The position numbers were made by a program, and so were the translations under genes. Below are positions 40,697 to 51,116 of a stretch of 64,000 nucleotides of DNA, piece by piece (position 1 is the stretch's first letter; each line of letters begins with the position of its first letter). This DNA comes from an uncultured Sphingobacteriaceae bacterium (GTDB lineage Bacteria; Bacteroidota; Bacteroidia; Sphingobacteriales; Sphingobacteriaceae), in NCBI GenBank assembly GCA_946480915.1, contig CAMLLO010000009.1, forward strand, positions 1 through 64,000, in the 5' to 3' direction. The notes under the pieces were generated by a model. That model saw only the letters and a program-made list of their open reading frames with translations, was not told where the DNA came from and did not search any database.

Positions 40697-41746
40697 TTAT
40701 ACTGCAGGCTCTTGCTGGCTAAGACAATGGAAGCTCCCCAATCCCCAAATAATCTCTGTAGAATCAATCCCTACCACTTCCCTTTCGGGGAAACACTGAC
40801 TGATAATTTCTAAAGCCTTATCGTCTTTATCACATCGATAAGTTGGCACAATCACATGCTTATTGCTGATATAGAAATTTGCGTATGAAGCAGGCAGGCG
40901 CATTTCATCGTAGATAACCTCGTCTGGCATGGGTAATTCAACAACATTAAGTTGCTTTCCGTTGAGTAACCTCATTTTACTGAGGGACTTCAGATTCTGT
41001 TGAAGCAGTTCATAGTTATCGTCCTGAACTTTGGTTTCGACCACTGATAACACAGTGTCTTCATTTACAAAGCGAATCGTATCATCGATATGACCATCGG
41101 TATCATCACCGACAATCCCTTCCTCGACCCAAAGCACCTGATCAATTCCATAATAATCAGACAAATATTTTTCGATCTGACCTTGATTTAAATGTGAATT
41201 CCGATTTTCATTAAGCAAGCAACAAATTGAGCTTAATACAGTTCCCTTTCCGTTAAACTCCACTGAACCACCTTCCATCACAATACCTGGATTAAATACC
41301 GGGATAGTAAAACGCTGCCCGATTAAAGTTGGAATGACATCATCCAGATCAAAGGGAGGGTATTTATTTCCCCATGCATTATAGCCCCAGTCGACAATTA
41401 CTTTTTTTATATCTGCATTTGGATTAACCAAAAATGCGGGACCATGATCACGGCACCATGCATCGTTTGTTGGATGAAAGAAAAACTCGACCTTGCTTAA
41501 ATCAACTCCTGCTAACTGCAAATGATTCAAGGCAAAATTCTTCATTTGCTCATCCTTGACATTGATTCTTACCTTTTCGCTTAAGGTCAGGACCTTCACA
41601 AATTGACTATAAGCAGGAAATATATTCTGAATCTTTCCAGGCCAGCTTTCTTCTTTATGTGGCCAACTGAGCCATGTGGCTTCGTGTAGAGCAAATTCTG
41701 CAGGAAAATGGTAGCCCAATTCCTTTGGTGTTTTAAGAGTATCCAA
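40697..41746 (-). CDS. aguA: Agmatine deiminase
   Basis: A 349-residue enzyme of the guanidino-group-modifying superfamily. It converts agmatine to N-carbamoylputrescine and ammonia. The opening WLSWPHKEESW, the substrate segment NDAWCRDHGP, the GDDTDGHIDD motif with catalytic His and the C-terminal GLGSFHCLSQQ with the nucleophilic Cys are all seen. It is paired with aguB immediately upstream on the same strand. Confidence 0.95.
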   Translation of the reverse strand: MDTLKTPKELGYHFPAEFALHEATWLSWPHKEESWPGKIQNIFPAYSQFVKVLTLSEKVRINVKDEQMKNFALNHLQLAGVDLSKVEFFFHPTNDAWCRDHGPAFLVNPNADIKKVIVDWGYNAWGNKYPPFDLDDVIPTLIGQRFTIPVFNPGIVMEGGSVEFNGKGTVLSSICCLLNENRNSHLNQGQIEKYLSDYYGIDQVLWVEEGIVGDDTDGHIDDTIRFVNEDTVLSVVETKVQDDNYELLQQNLKSLSKMRLLNGKQLNVVELPMPDEVIYDEMRLPASYANFYISNKHVIVPTYRCDKDDKALEIISQCFPEREVVGIDSTEIIWGLGSFHCLSQQEPAV

Positions 41747-41770
41747 TTAATAATGGGATTAAATTAAGAA

Positions 41771-42643
41771 CTAATCTTCATCAATGTAACGCTTTGTAAT
41801 AGGAGAATAAGAATCTATTCTTCTATCGCGTAGAAAGGGCCAATGCGTACGATATCCGTCAGATTTTGACAAATCCAATTCTTGAACATGTATTTCCTCT
41901 TCAGTATGAGAGGCCTGGTAAAGTATCGTTCCGAAAGGATTTGACACGAAAGAACCGCCCCAGAACTTCATCGGGCCTTCATTTCCTGAACGATTAACAC
42001 TCACAACATACACTCCATTTGCAACAGCGTGACTACGCTGAATAGTTTGCCATGCATTATACTGCTCTGTGTTGGTATCAGCTTCCTGGGATGATGCCCA
42101 TCCAATAGCAGTGGGATAAAACAATATCTCAGCACCCATAAGCGAAGTGATTCTGGCCGCTTCAGGATACCATTGATCCCAGCAAATCAGCACGCCAATA
42201 GTTGCATATTTTGTCTTAAAAACTTTATATCCCAAATCGCCTGGGGTAAAGTAAAACTTTTCGTAATAGCCCGGATCGTCGGGTATATGCATTTTACGAT
42301 ACTTACCTAAATAAGCTCCGTCTGCGTCTAAAACAGCTGTCGTATTATGATAAAGGCCCTCAGCTCTTTTTTCGAACAAAGAAGCGATAATTACCACATT
42401 AAGCTCTTTCGCCAGATCTGACAAAGCATTTGAAGAAGGCCCTGGAATTGATTCAGCTAATAAAAAGTTCTCATAATTCTCTTCATCACAAAAATACAGT
42501 GAAGTGAAAAGCTCTTGCAAACACACTATTTGTGCCCCTTTGGCAGCCGCTTCTCTTGTTTTAGAAATGGCTTTCGCTAGATTTTCCTCCTTGCTTGCCG
42601 TGCAGGTCATTTGCACCAATCCTACTTTAACGTTTTGTTTCAT
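41771..42643 (-). CDS. aguB: N-carbamoylputrescine amidase
   Basis: A nitrilase-family enzyme that hydrolyses N-carbamoylputrescine to putrescine. The catalytic triad is visible as Glu in CLQELFTSLYF, Lys in YRKMHIPDDPG and Cys in GVLICWDQWYPEA. I start it at the ATG at 42643 (MKQNVKVGLVQM), giving 290 residues, the family's usual length. The longer frame to 42706 adds 21 residues unlike the family. It lies 24 bases upstream of aguA in one operon, so together they make putrescine from agmatine. Confidence 0.94.
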   Translation of the reverse strand: MKQNVKVGLVQMTCTASKEENLAKAISKTREAAAKGAQIVCLQELFTSLYFCDEENYENFLLAESIPGPSSNALSDLAKELNVVIIASLFEKRAEGLYHNTTAVLDADGAYLGKYRKMHIPDDPGYYEKFYFTPGDLGYKVFKTKYATIGVLICWDQWYPEAARITSLMGAEILFYPTAIGWASSQEADTNTEQYNAWQTIQRSHAVANGVYVVSVNRSGNEGPMKFWGGSFVSNPFGTILYQASHTEEEIHVQELDLSKSDGYRTHWPFLRDRRIDSYSPITKRYIDED

Positions 42644-42772
42644 TGAATAAATTGAATGACAAAAATAACTAATTGGATTGACTAGACTCCTTAAAAAAGT
42701 TAACAATAATCTGCATATTTACTGTATGTAAAACATATACTTATTATTAAACAGCTTAGTACAAACACCTAC

Positions 42773-43513
42773 ATGCAAAAGGAAAACCCTACAGACGAAT
42801 TTTTTAAAGATGAAATAAAAAAAGTCTCCGACTTTAAGTTCAGCAATAAAGTCGCTAAAGTTTTTGATGATATGGTTAGCAGGTCTGTGCCATTTTACAG
42901 TGAAATCCAGCGAATGATATCAGAAATTGCTGCAGACCATATCCAACCCGGAACGAATGTTTACGACCTGGGTTGCTCTACCGGCACCACAATGATCGGG
43001 ATGGACACGATGATTCCTGATGATGTTAAATTTATTGGTTTGGATGATTCAAAAGAGATGCTTCAGAAATGCGATCAAAAACTCAAAGAAGCGGGATTTA
43101 AAAGACCATACGATTTGATTGAAGCCAACATGCAGGAGGGGTTTAAAATAGAAAACGCATCGGTAGCTGTACTTTGCCTGACCTTGCAATTCATTCGGCC
43201 AATAAGTCGCGAGAAGGTTTTAAAAACAATTTATGATGGCCTGCAACCTGGCGGAGTTTTAATTTTAGCTGAAAAAATACTCGCTGAAGAAAGCCAGTTT
43301 AACAGAAACTTTATAAAATATTATTATAATATGAAGCGGCGAAACAATTACAGCGAAATGGAGATTTCCCAAAAAAGGGAAGCTCTGGAAAATGTGTTGA
43401 TCCCGTATAAACTGAGTGAAAACATTTTAATGCTCCGGGATGCAGGGTTCTCACACTGTGAAGTTTTTTTTAAATGGTATAATTTTTCAGGATTAATTGC
43501 AATTAAAAACTAG
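42773..43513 (+). CDS. cmoA: Carboxy-S-adenosyl-L-methionine synthase, CmoA-like
   Basis: A 246-residue class I methyltransferase-fold protein. The SAM loop is YDLGCSTGTTMIGMD, preceded by the CmoA-type start FSNKVAKVFDDMVSRSVPFY and followed by LTLQFIRPISREKVL. CmoA makes carboxy-SAM from SAM and prephenate for CmoB to modify wobble uridines in tRNA. No cmoB lies nearby; instead a membrane methyltransferase gene starts at the next base after its stop. Confidence 0.9.
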   Translation: MQKENPTDEFFKDEIKKVSDFKFSNKVAKVFDDMVSRSVPFYSEIQRMISEIAADHIQPGTNVYDLGCSTGTTMIGMDTMIPDDVKFIGLDDSKEMLQKCDQKLKEAGFKRPYDLIEANMQEGFKIENASVAVLCLTLQFIRPISREKVLKTIYDGLQPGGVLILAEKILAEESQFNRNFIKYYYNMKRRNNYSEMEISQKREALENVLIPYKLSENILMLRDAGFSHCEVFFKWYNFSGLIAIKN

Positions 43514-44236
43514 ATGATCGGAATAGGAAACTTCTTTTTCAAGTACAGAAACTTTTTATTTATTTTTTTATACGTGGGAATATTTATTCCATCAAAGTTG
43601 ATTTTCACTGAAAACCAATTTGGGGGGAACTACTATCTGATTCCCATCATTTTAGGATTAATAATTACCTTCTCAGGTCAATTAATCAGGGGACTAACTA
43701 TTGGACTAGCATATATCGTACGAGGAGGTCAAAATAAAAAAGTCTACGCCGAAGATCTTGTCACCGGCGGAATCTTTAATCATTGCCGAAATCCATTATA
43801 TGTCGGTAATATATTAATGCTGCTTGGAGTGGGCATCTTAGCCAATTCTTTGCTCTTTGTAGCTGTTTTTATGCCTCTATTTCTTTTTATATATCAAGCT
43901 ATCGTACTAGCAGAAGAAAAGTTTTTGAGAGGTAAATTTGGTGAACAATTTAATGCTTATTGCAAAAGGGTAAACCGGTGGCTAATCAATTTCCATGGTA
44001 TAACGGACACTATAAAAAGTATGAAATTCAACTGGAGACGCTGGATACTTAAAGAATATAACACCCAATTTGTATGGCTTTCGGGTATTACATTGGTGAT
44101 TTTGTTAAGATACCCCCAAATAATCTATGGAGATACCGATTTTAGAAATATTTTAATAGCAATAGCATTTCTTATATTGCTATCAGCTTATCTATTAATT
44201 AGATACTTAAAAAAATCCGGAAAAATGGTCGACTAA
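43514..44236 (+). CDS. Isoprenylcysteine carboxyl methyltransferase-like membrane protein
   Basis: A 240-residue membrane protein with about five hydrophobic segments. The ICMT/PEMT family signature is GGIFNHCRNPLYVGNILMLL followed by EEKFLRGKFGEQFNAYCKRV, the SAM-binding end of such enzymes. Family members methylate lipids or isoprenoid-linked groups; the substrate here is unknown. An extra C-terminal pair of helices (about 190-235) is unusual for the minimal family. Its ATG directly abuts the cmoA stop, so expression is coupled. Confidence 0.85.
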   Translation: MIGIGNFFFKYRNFLFIFLYVGIFIPSKLIFTENQFGGNYYLIPIILGLIITFSGQLIRGLTIGLAYIVRGGQNKKVYAEDLVTGGIFNHCRNPLYVGNILMLLGVGILANSLLFVAVFMPLFLFIYQAIVLAEEKFLRGKFGEQFNAYCKRVNRWLINFHGITDTIKSMKFNWRRWILKEYNTQFVWLSGITLVILLRYPQIIYGDTDFRNILIAIAFLILLSAYLLIRYLKKSGKMVD

Positions 44237-44269
44237 GCTTCTCGCCTCTAGAGCCTAAGGCCGATGAAA

Positions 44270-45712
44270 TTAAGCAATTTTTTCAGCTGCAACCTTTTTC
44301 CATATATAATAAACAGGTAATCCAATTAACACAATAATTAACCCAGGCCAGGTATACCCTGGTTTGAACACAATTAGTAGGGTGCAGAATGTTAGACCCA
44401 TTAATATATATACTGCCGGCAGAAAAGGATATCCAAATGCCTTATAGGGTCTGTCGGCATCGGGACGCTTTTTTCTCAGTATAAAAATTCCGAAAATAGT
44501 AAGAACATAAAAAATAACCACCACAAAGGAAATCATATCTAAAAGATCTCCGTATTTGCCACTTATACATAACACACATGCCATAATGCACTGTATCCAG
44601 AGTGCAAACTCAGGGACAGAGTTTTTATTCAGATTGGCAGTTTTTTTAAAAAATAATCCATCATTAGCCATAGTATAATAAACTCGGGCCCCCGACAGTA
44701 CGAGTCCATTATTACAACCAAATGTAGATACCATAATCAGCAGTGCAAGAAGTGTAGTTCCGATGGTTCCAAAAATCTCATTTGCTACCGACAATGCAAT
44801 ACGGTTATCCTTAGCGAACGCCAATTCCTCGATTGGCAAAACAGAGATATACATAACATTTGCAGCAACATAAATCAAAGTAACGATGAGTGTGCCGAGA
44901 AATAAACTCAGCCCAATATTCCTCTGAGGATTCCGAACCTCACCGGCTATAAAAGTCACATTGTTCCAGGCATCACTGCTAAAAATACTTCCAACCATTG
45001 CAGCCGCAAAGGCTCCCAAAATCGATACACCCGTTAAATTAACCCAGTAATTCTGAGAAATACCGGTATCTATACGACTGATATGCTGTTTCATTGTCCA
45101 TGCATCTTGCCAGTTATGGTTCCAAATAGTGGAATTAGCTGCCAAAAAACCAAAAATGATCAGTCCAAAAAGAGCTATCAATTTAGTCGACGTAAAAACA
45201 GTTTGAATTAACTTGCCAGTTTTAATTCCCCGGGTATTAATGTACGTGAGAAAAACAATCAGAAGAATGCCCACTAATTGAGCGGCTGAAATTTTAAAAC
45301 TTCCATTTATTGAGAGCAATATGTTGTTATCCCCCAGATCTTCATTTAAATAACCCAGAAACTTTCCGAATGCAACGGCTACCGCCGCGATAGTTCCGGT
45401 TTGGATTACAGTAAAGAAGCTCCAACCGTATAAGAAACCAACCAAGGGATTGTAGGCTTCCTTTAAGTAAACATATTGGCCGCCTGCTTTAGGGAACATT
45501 CCACTGAGCTCTCCATAACTGATTGCCGCAATTAAGGTCATTATCCCTGTGATGAACCATACCAGAATCAACCAGCCTGATGAACCCACATCTTTCAGCA
45601 TATCGGAGCTTACGATAAAAATCCCCGAGCCGATCATGCTTCCGGCAACTAATAATGTCGCGTCAAGCAAACCAAGTTCACGTTTCATTGAAGAATTCTG
45701 TAGTTCAGTCAT
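44270..45712 (-). CDS. APC-superfamily amino acid permease (LAT-like)
   Basis: A 480-residue permease with 12 expected transmembrane helices. The TM1 substrate loop is ATLLVAGSMIGSGIFIVSSD, and the conserved AISYGELSGMFPKAGGQYVY and GEVRNPQRNIG segments follow. The family exchanges or imports amino acids; the substrate cannot be read from the sequence. It is monocistronic and divergent from hppA. Confidence 0.9.
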   Translation of the reverse strand: MTELQNSSMKRELGLLDATLLVAGSMIGSGIFIVSSDMLKDVGSSGWLILVWFITGIMTLIAAISYGELSGMFPKAGGQYVYLKEAYNPLVGFLYGWSFFTVIQTGTIAAVAVAFGKFLGYLNEDLGDNNILLSINGSFKISAAQLVGILLIVFLTYINTRGIKTGKLIQTVFTSTKLIALFGLIIFGFLAANSTIWNHNWQDAWTMKQHISRIDTGISQNYWVNLTGVSILGAFAAAMVGSIFSSDAWNNVTFIAGEVRNPQRNIGLSLFLGTLIVTLIYVAANVMYISVLPIEELAFAKDNRIALSVANEIFGTIGTTLLALLIMVSTFGCNNGLVLSGARVYYTMANDGLFFKKTANLNKNSVPEFALWIQCIMACVLCISGKYGDLLDMISFVVVIFYVLTIFGIFILRKKRPDADRPYKAFGYPFLPAVYILMGLTFCTLLIVFKPGYTWPGLIIVLIGLPVYYIWKKVAAEKIA

Positions 45713-45817
45713 AATAAAATTCAGTACCTTATGTGGCTTCTAAGATATTTAAATATAGAATCTAAATCACAATGATTTAATTTAATCTTACAAAAGTGTA
45801 GATTTCACACTATTTAA

Positions 45818-45848
45818 TTTGCAAAACTGATTTTCCCTTTTAATTTTG
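45818..45848 (+). promoter_or_regulatory. Consensus promoter of hppA
   Basis: TTTG (45818-45821) and TAATTTTG (45841-45848) match both Bacteroidota boxes exactly with a 19-base spacer. The start of transcription would be near 45855, some 35 bases before the hppA ATG. Confidence 0.75.
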
Positions 45849-45889
45849 ACCCTTACACTAAACAATTAATCTAATTCGACCGCGTATTT

Positions 45890-48112
45890 ATGCAATTTTT
45901 ACAAGACAATTTAATTTATACTATTCCTTTATTTGGCGTAATCGGCATTCTGGTAATGCTTTACAAATCCGCCTGGGTAATTAAACAGGATGCAGGAGAT
46001 GAGAACATGCGTACTCTGGCAGGCTATATAGCCGATGGTGCCATGGCTTTCCTTAGAGCCGAGTGGAAAGTTCTCGGCTATTTCGCAGTGATAGCTGCAA
46101 TCGTGCTGGCCTTTTCAGGGACGATGGTTGAAACATCAAGTCCGGTAATCGCCATTTCCTTCTTAATAGGAGCTTTTACATCCGCATTTGCAGGATATAT
46201 TGGAATGAATATCGCTACCAAAGCAAACGTAAGAACTACCCATGCGGCCAGAACAAGTCTGGCCCAGGCACTGAAGGTATCTTTCACAGGCGGAAGCGTA
46301 ATGGGAATTGGAGTAGCAGGACTTGCTGTGTTGGGTCTCGGAAGCTTATTCATTGTATTTTACCAAATGTATGTTGTACAAACCGGTGGCAATGTAAACG
46401 GGCATGAAATGGAAAAAGCACTCGAAGTGCTTGCAGGATTTTCATTAGGAGCCGAATCAATTGCGCTGTTTGCCCGCGTTGGCGGCGGAATTTACACCAA
46501 GGCTGCCGATGTAGGAGCAGACTTGGTAGGTAAAGTTGAAGCGGGAATTCCCGAAGATGATGTTCGTAACCCTGCAACAATTGCAGACAATGTAGGCGAT
46601 AACGTAGGAGACGTTGCCGGTATGGGAGCCGATTTATTTGGTTCATATGTTGCTACAATTTTGGCGACTATGGTTTTGGGCAGAGAAGTAAGTTCGTTAA
46701 CACTGGATAATTTTGGCGGAATCGCACCTATTTTGCTTCCAATGCTGATTGCCGGGCTGGGCTTAATATTCTCTATAGTTGCAACAACATTTGTAAGAAT
46801 TAAAGATGAAAACGACAGCGTTCAGAACGCCCTTAATATGGGTAACTGGTCTTCGATTGTATTAACGGCGCTTGCATCCTTTATAGCTGTAAAATGGTTA
46901 TTACCGGATGCAATGAGCATCAGAGGTTACGATTTTACCAGCACCGATGTATTTCTTTCGATCCTGGTTGGATTAACCGTGGGAACATTGATGAGTATAA
47001 TTACAGAGTATTATACTGCGATGGGCAAGCGTCCGGTAAATTCAATCATCCAGCAATCATCTACGGGTCATGCAACCAATATTATTGGTGGATTGGCAGT
47101 CGGAATGGAGTCAACAGTTCTTCCAATCCTGGTTTTGGCATCCGGTATTTATGGTTCTTATCATTTTGCGGGGCTCTACGGTGTAGCTATTGCAGCAGCA
47201 GGAATGATGGCCACGACTGCAATGCAGTTAGCTATCGACGCCTTCGGGCCAATAGCTGATAACGCCGGTGGTATTGCCGAGATGAGTCAATTACCTGAAG
47301 AAGTTCGTCATCGTACCGATAATTTAGATGCTGTAGGGAACACTACTGCAGCAACTGGTAAAGGATTTGCCATTGCATCCGCTGCATTAACTTCATTGGC
47401 TTTATTTGCGGCTTTTGTTGGAATTGCCGGTATTGATCAGATCAATATCTACAAGGCGGATGTACTTGCAGGTTTGTTTGTCGGCGGAATGATCCCCTAT
47501 ATTTTCTCGTCTTTATGCATCTCGGCAGTCGGAAGGGCTGCAATGGATATGGTTCAGGAGGTACGCAGACAGTTCAGAGAGATCCCGGGCATTATGGAGT
47601 ACAAAGCCAAACCCGAATATGAGAAATGTGTAGCTATCTCTACAAAGGCATCCCTGCGTGAAATGATGCTGCCGGGCGCTATTGCATTAATTGTTCCAAT
47701 TATCATCGGATTTTCTTTCGGACCGGAGGTATTGGGTGGATTATTGGCTGGTGTAACGGTATCCGGAGTATTGATGGGAATGTTCCAGTCGAATGCCGGG
47801 GGCGCTTGGGATAACGCCAAAAAATCATTTGAAAAAGGCATTGAAATAAATGGAGAAATGTTTTACAAAAAGTCCGAACCACATAAAGCTTCTGTAACTG
47901 GAGATACTGTGGGCGACCCTTTTAAAGATACATCGGGACCTTCAATGAATATCCTCATTAAATTAATGTCGATTGTTTCGTTGATAATTGCACCACATAT
48001 TTCTGAAACGCGAACTGAAACTGTAAAAGCAGACGTAAAAATTGAGCAAAAACAATTAACGCAAATTACACCTGCAGCTAAATCACTGGACGTATCAAAA
48101 CATTTTAAATAG
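45890..48112 (+). CDS. hppA: K+-dependent membrane-bound pyrophosphatase
   Basis: A 740-residue, about 16-helix ion pump driven by pyrophosphate. The catalytic loops [20 protein letters not shown] and [12 protein letters not shown] are intact. At the K+-determining position the motif reads [10 protein letters not shown] with A487 and G490, the K+-dependent type (K+-independent enzymes have Lys there). Whether it pumps Na+, H+ or both cannot be read safely. The C-terminus carries about 35 polar residues beyond the last helix. Confidence 0.95.
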   Translation: MQFLQDNLIYTIPLFGVIGILVMLYKSAWVIKQDAGDENMRTLAGYIADGAMAFLRAEWKVLGYFAVIAAIVLAFSGTMVETSSPVIAISFLIGAFTSAFAGYIGMNIATKANVRTTHAARTSLAQALKVSFTGGSVMGIGVAGLAVLGLGSLFIVFYQMYVVQTGGNVNGHEMEKALEVLAGFSLGAESIALFARVGGGIYTKAADVGADLVGKVEAGIPEDDVRNPATIADNVGDNVGDVAGMGADLFGSYVATILATMVLGREVSSLTLDNFGGIAPILLPMLIAGLGLIFSIVATTFVRIKDENDSVQNALNMGNWSSIVLTALASFIAVKWLLPDAMSIRGYDFTSTDVFLSILVGLTVGTLMSIITEYYTAMGKRPVNSIIQQSSTGHATNIIGGLAVGMESTVLPILVLASGIYGSYHFAGLYGVAIAAAGMMATTAMQLAIDAFGPIADNAGGIAEMSQLPEEVRHRTDNLDAVGNTTAATGKGFAIASAALTSLALFAAFVGIAGIDQINIYKADVLAGLFVGGMIPYIFSSLCISAVGRAAMDMVQEVRRQFREIPGIMEYKAKPEYEKCVAISTKASLREMMLPGAIALIVPIIIGFSFGPEVLGGLLAGVTVSGVLMGMFQSNAGGAWDNAKKSFEKGIEINGEMFYKKSEPHKASVTGDTVGDPFKDTSGPSMNILIKLMSIVSLIIAPHISETRTETVKADVKIEQKQLTQITPAAKSLDVSKHFK

Positions 48113-48118
48113 CACCGA

Positions 48119-48160
48119 TTTTGTCTTTCCGGAAAAAATGCTTTTTTTGGAAAGACAAAA
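48119..48160. terminator. Long hairpin after hppA
   Basis: TTTTGTCTTTCC (48119-48130) pairs perfectly with GGAAAGACAAAA (48149-48160), and the inner A and T runs extend the stem. It lies seven bases after the hppA stop and probably ends that transcript before the next permease gene. Confidence 0.7.
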
Positions 48161-48210
48161 CTTTATCTTAGGTAAAATTAAATTCATCAATTCTTTGTTA
48201 AAAGATTTAT

Positions 48211-49668
48211 ATGTTCTATAAAAAATCGATAGACCAACTGATAAAGGAATCAAAACTGGAAGGAGGGTTAAGGAGAACTTTAACGGCAAATAACCTGATA
48301 TCTTTAGGTATTGGGGCAATCATAGGGGCTGGTATTTTCACCCTGACCGGAACCGCCGCAGCCTTACATACAGGTCCAGCTGTAGTCCTTTCGTTTATAC
48401 TTGCCGCAGTAGCTTGTGCATTTGCGGGGCTTTGCTATTCCGAGTTCGCGTCAATGATTCCCATTTCCGGCAGTGCATATACGTATGCCTATGCAACGAT
48501 GGGTGAATTTATAGCCTGGATAATTGGCTGGGATTTGATTATAGAATATTTATTTGCCTCATCCACCGTGGCGGTAAGCTGGTCTGGATATATGGTAAGC
48601 TTTTTAAAAGATTTTGGCGTTAATATACCAGCAAGCATAGCACAAGCACCTTACAACTACGACTCATCGAGTGGAGTATTTACGCCAACCGGAGCCGTAA
48701 TAAATTTCCCAGCAATTTTTATCATTGCGATCATAACATCACTTTTAGTAATTGGTATCCGCGAATCCGCCAAATTTAATAATGTCATTGTCATAGTAAA
48801 ATTGGCTGTCATTCTTTTATTCATAGGATTTGGCATTTCATATATAAACACGGATAACTTAACGCCATTTATTCCCGAAGCACAGGGACCTGGCAAGTTT
48901 GGGTTTGAGGGAATAGTTCGCGGAGCCGGAATTATTTTCTTTGCTTATATAGGCTTTGATGCAGTTTCCACAGCGGCCCAGGAGGCAATAAACCCACAAA
49001 AGGATATGCCCAGAGGGATATTAGGATCATTGGCAATCTGCACAGTAATCTACATATTAGTAGGGCTTGTTATGACGGGAATGGTTCCTTACGAAAAGTT
49101 AAACGTTCCAGATCCTATCGCCGTGGCTGTGAATGCCGGTGGAAATGACTTGTTCTGGTTAAGATTTCCAATTAAAATCGGGGCAATCGCCGGTTTAAGT
49201 TCAGTGATATTAGTAATGTTAATGGGCCAGCCGCGCATTTTTTATTCCATGTCTAACGATGGCTTATTACCAAAGGTTTTTAGCGCCATACATCCCAGGT
49301 TCAAAACTCCTTATATCACAACCATCATTACAGGGCTTGTAGCTATGGTTATTGCAGGATTCGGACCTATAAATTTGTTGGGTGAGCTCGTTTCAATTGG
49401 AACATTACTGGCTTTTGTTATTGTTTGTGCCGGAATTTTAGTACTTCGATATACAGACCCACAACTTGCAAGGCCGTTTAAAACCCCACTTTTTCCATTT
49501 GTTCCTATTTTGGGAATATTAGTTTGCTTGTACCTCATGATTGGCCTCCCATGGCACACCTGGGAACGTTTATTAATCTGGCTGGTAGTTGGAATTTTGA
49601 TTTACTTCACTTACAGCCGAAATCATAGCAAGGTTAGAAAAGCATTACAGGATTCAACTGAAGGCTGA
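48211..49668 (+). CDS. APC-superfamily amino acid permease (CAT/YfnA-like)
   Basis: A 485-residue permease with 12 transmembrane helices. It starts LEGGLRRTLTANNLISLG with the TM1 loop GIGAIIGAGIFTLTG typical of the cationic amino acid transporter branch, and has FFAYIGFDAVSTAAQEAINP in TM6. It is distinct from the LAT-like permease at 44270. Probably cytoplasmic-membrane uptake; substrate unknown. Confidence 0.92.
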   Translation: MFYKKSIDQLIKESKLEGGLRRTLTANNLISLGIGAIIGAGIFTLTGTAAALHTGPAVVLSFILAAVACAFAGLCYSEFASMIPISGSAYTYAYATMGEFIAWIIGWDLIIEYLFASSTVAVSWSGYMVSFLKDFGVNIPASIAQAPYNYDSSSGVFTPTGAVINFPAIFIIAIITSLLVIGIRESAKFNNVIVIVKLAVILLFIGFGISYINTDNLTPFIPEAQGPGKFGFEGIVRGAGIIFFAYIGFDAVSTAAQEAINPQKDMPRGILGSLAICTVIYILVGLVMTGMVPYEKLNVPDPIAVAVNAGGNDLFWLRFPIKIGAIAGLSSVILVMLMGQPRIFYSMSNDGLLPKVFSAIHPRFKTPYITTIITGLVAMVIAGFGPINLLGELVSIGTLLAFVIVCAGILVLRYTDPQLARPFKTPLFPFVPILGILVCLYLMIGLPWHTWERLLIWLVVGILIYFTYSRNHSKVRKALQDSTEG

Positions 49669-49678
49669 ATCGACAACA

Positions 49679-49723
49679 TAAACTAGTAAGAAGTTCCATA
49701 AATGGGTGCTTTTTACTAGTTTA
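49679..49723. repeat. Perfect 11-bp inverted repeat
   Basis: TAAACTAGTAA (49679-49689) faces TTACTAGTTTA (49713-49723) around a 23-base loop, just after the permease stop. It may be a terminator-like structure or the footprint of a small palindrome; no T run follows. Confidence 0.65.
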
Positions 49724-49804
49724 TGATTCTAGGTTTTAGTTTTAAAGAAAATATCAATACTAAAACTTGGATGGGTAAAGCCAACCGTCCGAACATAACT
49801 CTAC

Positions 49805-50245
49805 CTATTGCCAGCTTTTAAAGAAATCCCCTTCAGTATTCATATCTTGCCCTTTTTCAGTATCGTTTATCATTTTCAATACATTCTGAGGGGATATGGG
49901 TTTCATAAAATAACCATACAAACTGCTATTTCTGAAATCCATATCAAAGCGCTCCATTGATGACGTACAGACATAATGACGAGTCTGTTTAGCCAAACTG
50001 GGTTTTAACTTACAATATTGCTCAAGATATTGCCACCCGTTAAGAAATGGCATTCGTATATCCAGCAACATTAAGTCAGGAAGGTTCCCCGCGATTTCAG
50101 CATTTACTTTGATATAATGTAAAGCGTCTAGCCCATTAGCAAAATCTATAAACCTGTAATTAGGACAAGTTAATAAGACGATTTTTTTATGGATATAACG
50201 ATCAAGTTCATCATTATCAATCACAGCGATAAGGCCATTCTTCAT
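49805..50245 (-). CDS. Stand-alone response regulator receiver protein
   Basis: A 146-residue CheY-like protein. The acidic pocket is D10/D12 (VIDNDELD), the phosphorylation site is D62 in LMLLDIRMP, T94 is the switch threonine (YVCTSSM), and K115 is the conserved lysine (GYFMKPIS). There is no output domain, so it must act by binding a partner. No histidine kinase is encoded near it. Confidence 0.9.
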   Translation of the reverse strand: MKNGLIAVIDNDELDRYIHKKIVLLTCPNYRFIDFANGLDALHYIKVNAEIAGNLPDLMLLDIRMPFLNGWQYLEQYCKLKPSLAKQTRHYVCTSSMERFDMDFRNSSLYGYFMKPISPQNVLKMINDTEKGQDMNTEGDFFKSWQ

Positions 50246-50348
50246 ATTTTCTTTATACTCCGAACGTCTAAAAAGGTTAGCGATTATTAGAACATTTTAG
50301 GCCGATATAAGTTAAATAGATATAGCCAGGTCTTTAAACAGACGACAT

Positions 50349-50594
50349 ATGAAACTTAATGATTTCTTTAGATTATCTATAGATGAACAAGTTGAAACTG
50401 TTTCACAGGGAGACTTTTTAGGTGAAAGAGAAGCTAAACCATATGTAATTTTTTTATTCAATATCGACAATTTCTATGCAGAGGTATTTTACGACGAGAT
50501 AAAAAACAAAATCACCCGGGTAAAACCCTTTAAAGCGGTACGTATTCTAGAACCTTATCTTGAAAAAGTTGATATAGAAAAATTATTGAATTAG
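50349..50594 (+). CDS. Conserved-looking small protein of unknown function (81 aa)
   Basis: An 81-residue, probably soluble protein, starting MKLNDFFRLSIDEQVETVSQ. Alternating strands around VIFLFNIDNFYAEVFYD and a helical end suggest a small alpha/beta fold. Several Bacteroidota hypothetical proteins look like this, but I know no function. It opens a row of small genes. Confidence 0.65.
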   Translation: MKLNDFFRLSIDEQVETVSQGDFLGEREAKPYVIFLFNIDNFYAEVFYDEIKNKITRVKPFKAVRILEPYLEKVDIEKLLN

Positions 50595-50643
50595 TGGTTT
50601 CAATAAGCGAGAAATCGCTTTAGAACTGTAACACCTACTAAGG

Positions 50644-50763
50644 TCATAACTGGCGCAGCCAACCGATGATCCACCCAACAATTGAAATAATTATTAAAGC
50701 TATCGCAAAGCCTGTTAGGTATGTCAAAAGCTTAGGAAGCTTCTTATAGGCGGAACGAATCAT
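50644..50763 (-). CDS. Small membrane protein (39 aa)
   Basis: A short frame from ATG at 50763 to TGA at 50644-50646. It encodes MIRSAYKKLPKLL then one hydrophobic helix (about 14-36) and ends GWLRQL. The basic start and aromatic end fit the positive-inside rule. No homologue is recognised; small single-helix proteins often regulate larger membrane complexes. A shadow cannot be excluded, though the composition favours a gene. Confidence 0.45.
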   Translation of the reverse strand: MIRSAYKKLPKLLTYLTGFAIALIIISIVGWIIGWLRQL

Positions 50764-50852
50764 ATTTTAATATTCAATAGCTACAAATACGAAAGTTCTA
50801 AGGTTTTGTTTCAATTTATAAATGATAAATTAGCCGGTACTTTAAAAATCAT

Positions 50853-51041
50853 ATGCAAGATCTTGAAATCCTAAAATCCCTTCAAATTACTTATCAGGAA
50901 AAATTTGCCGCTCTCCTTAAACTCCAGGAAGAATTAGGTATTTCTGGCAGTGAAGCCACAACTTCACCAGAATATAATTCTGCAAAAGAAGAATGGCAGA
51001 AGGCTGGAGCCTCCTTAAAGGACCACTTAGAGTCGCAATAA
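50853..51041 (+). CDS. Small helical protein of unknown function (62 aa)
   Basis: A 62-residue, acidic, mostly helical protein with a likely coiled-coil start (ILKSLQITYQEKFAALLKL) and a second helix (NSAKEEWQKAGASLKDHL). It is soluble. No family recognised. Confidence 0.55.
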   Translation: MQDLEILKSLQITYQEKFAALLKLQEELGISGSEATTSPEYNSAKEEWQKAGASLKDHLESQ

Positions 51042-51116
51042 GATTTAGACTTTGAGATTTAGTACTTGCTGCTAACAAAACTTCCTTTAATTAAAAAAAT
51101 CAGGTACTATTGCTAA

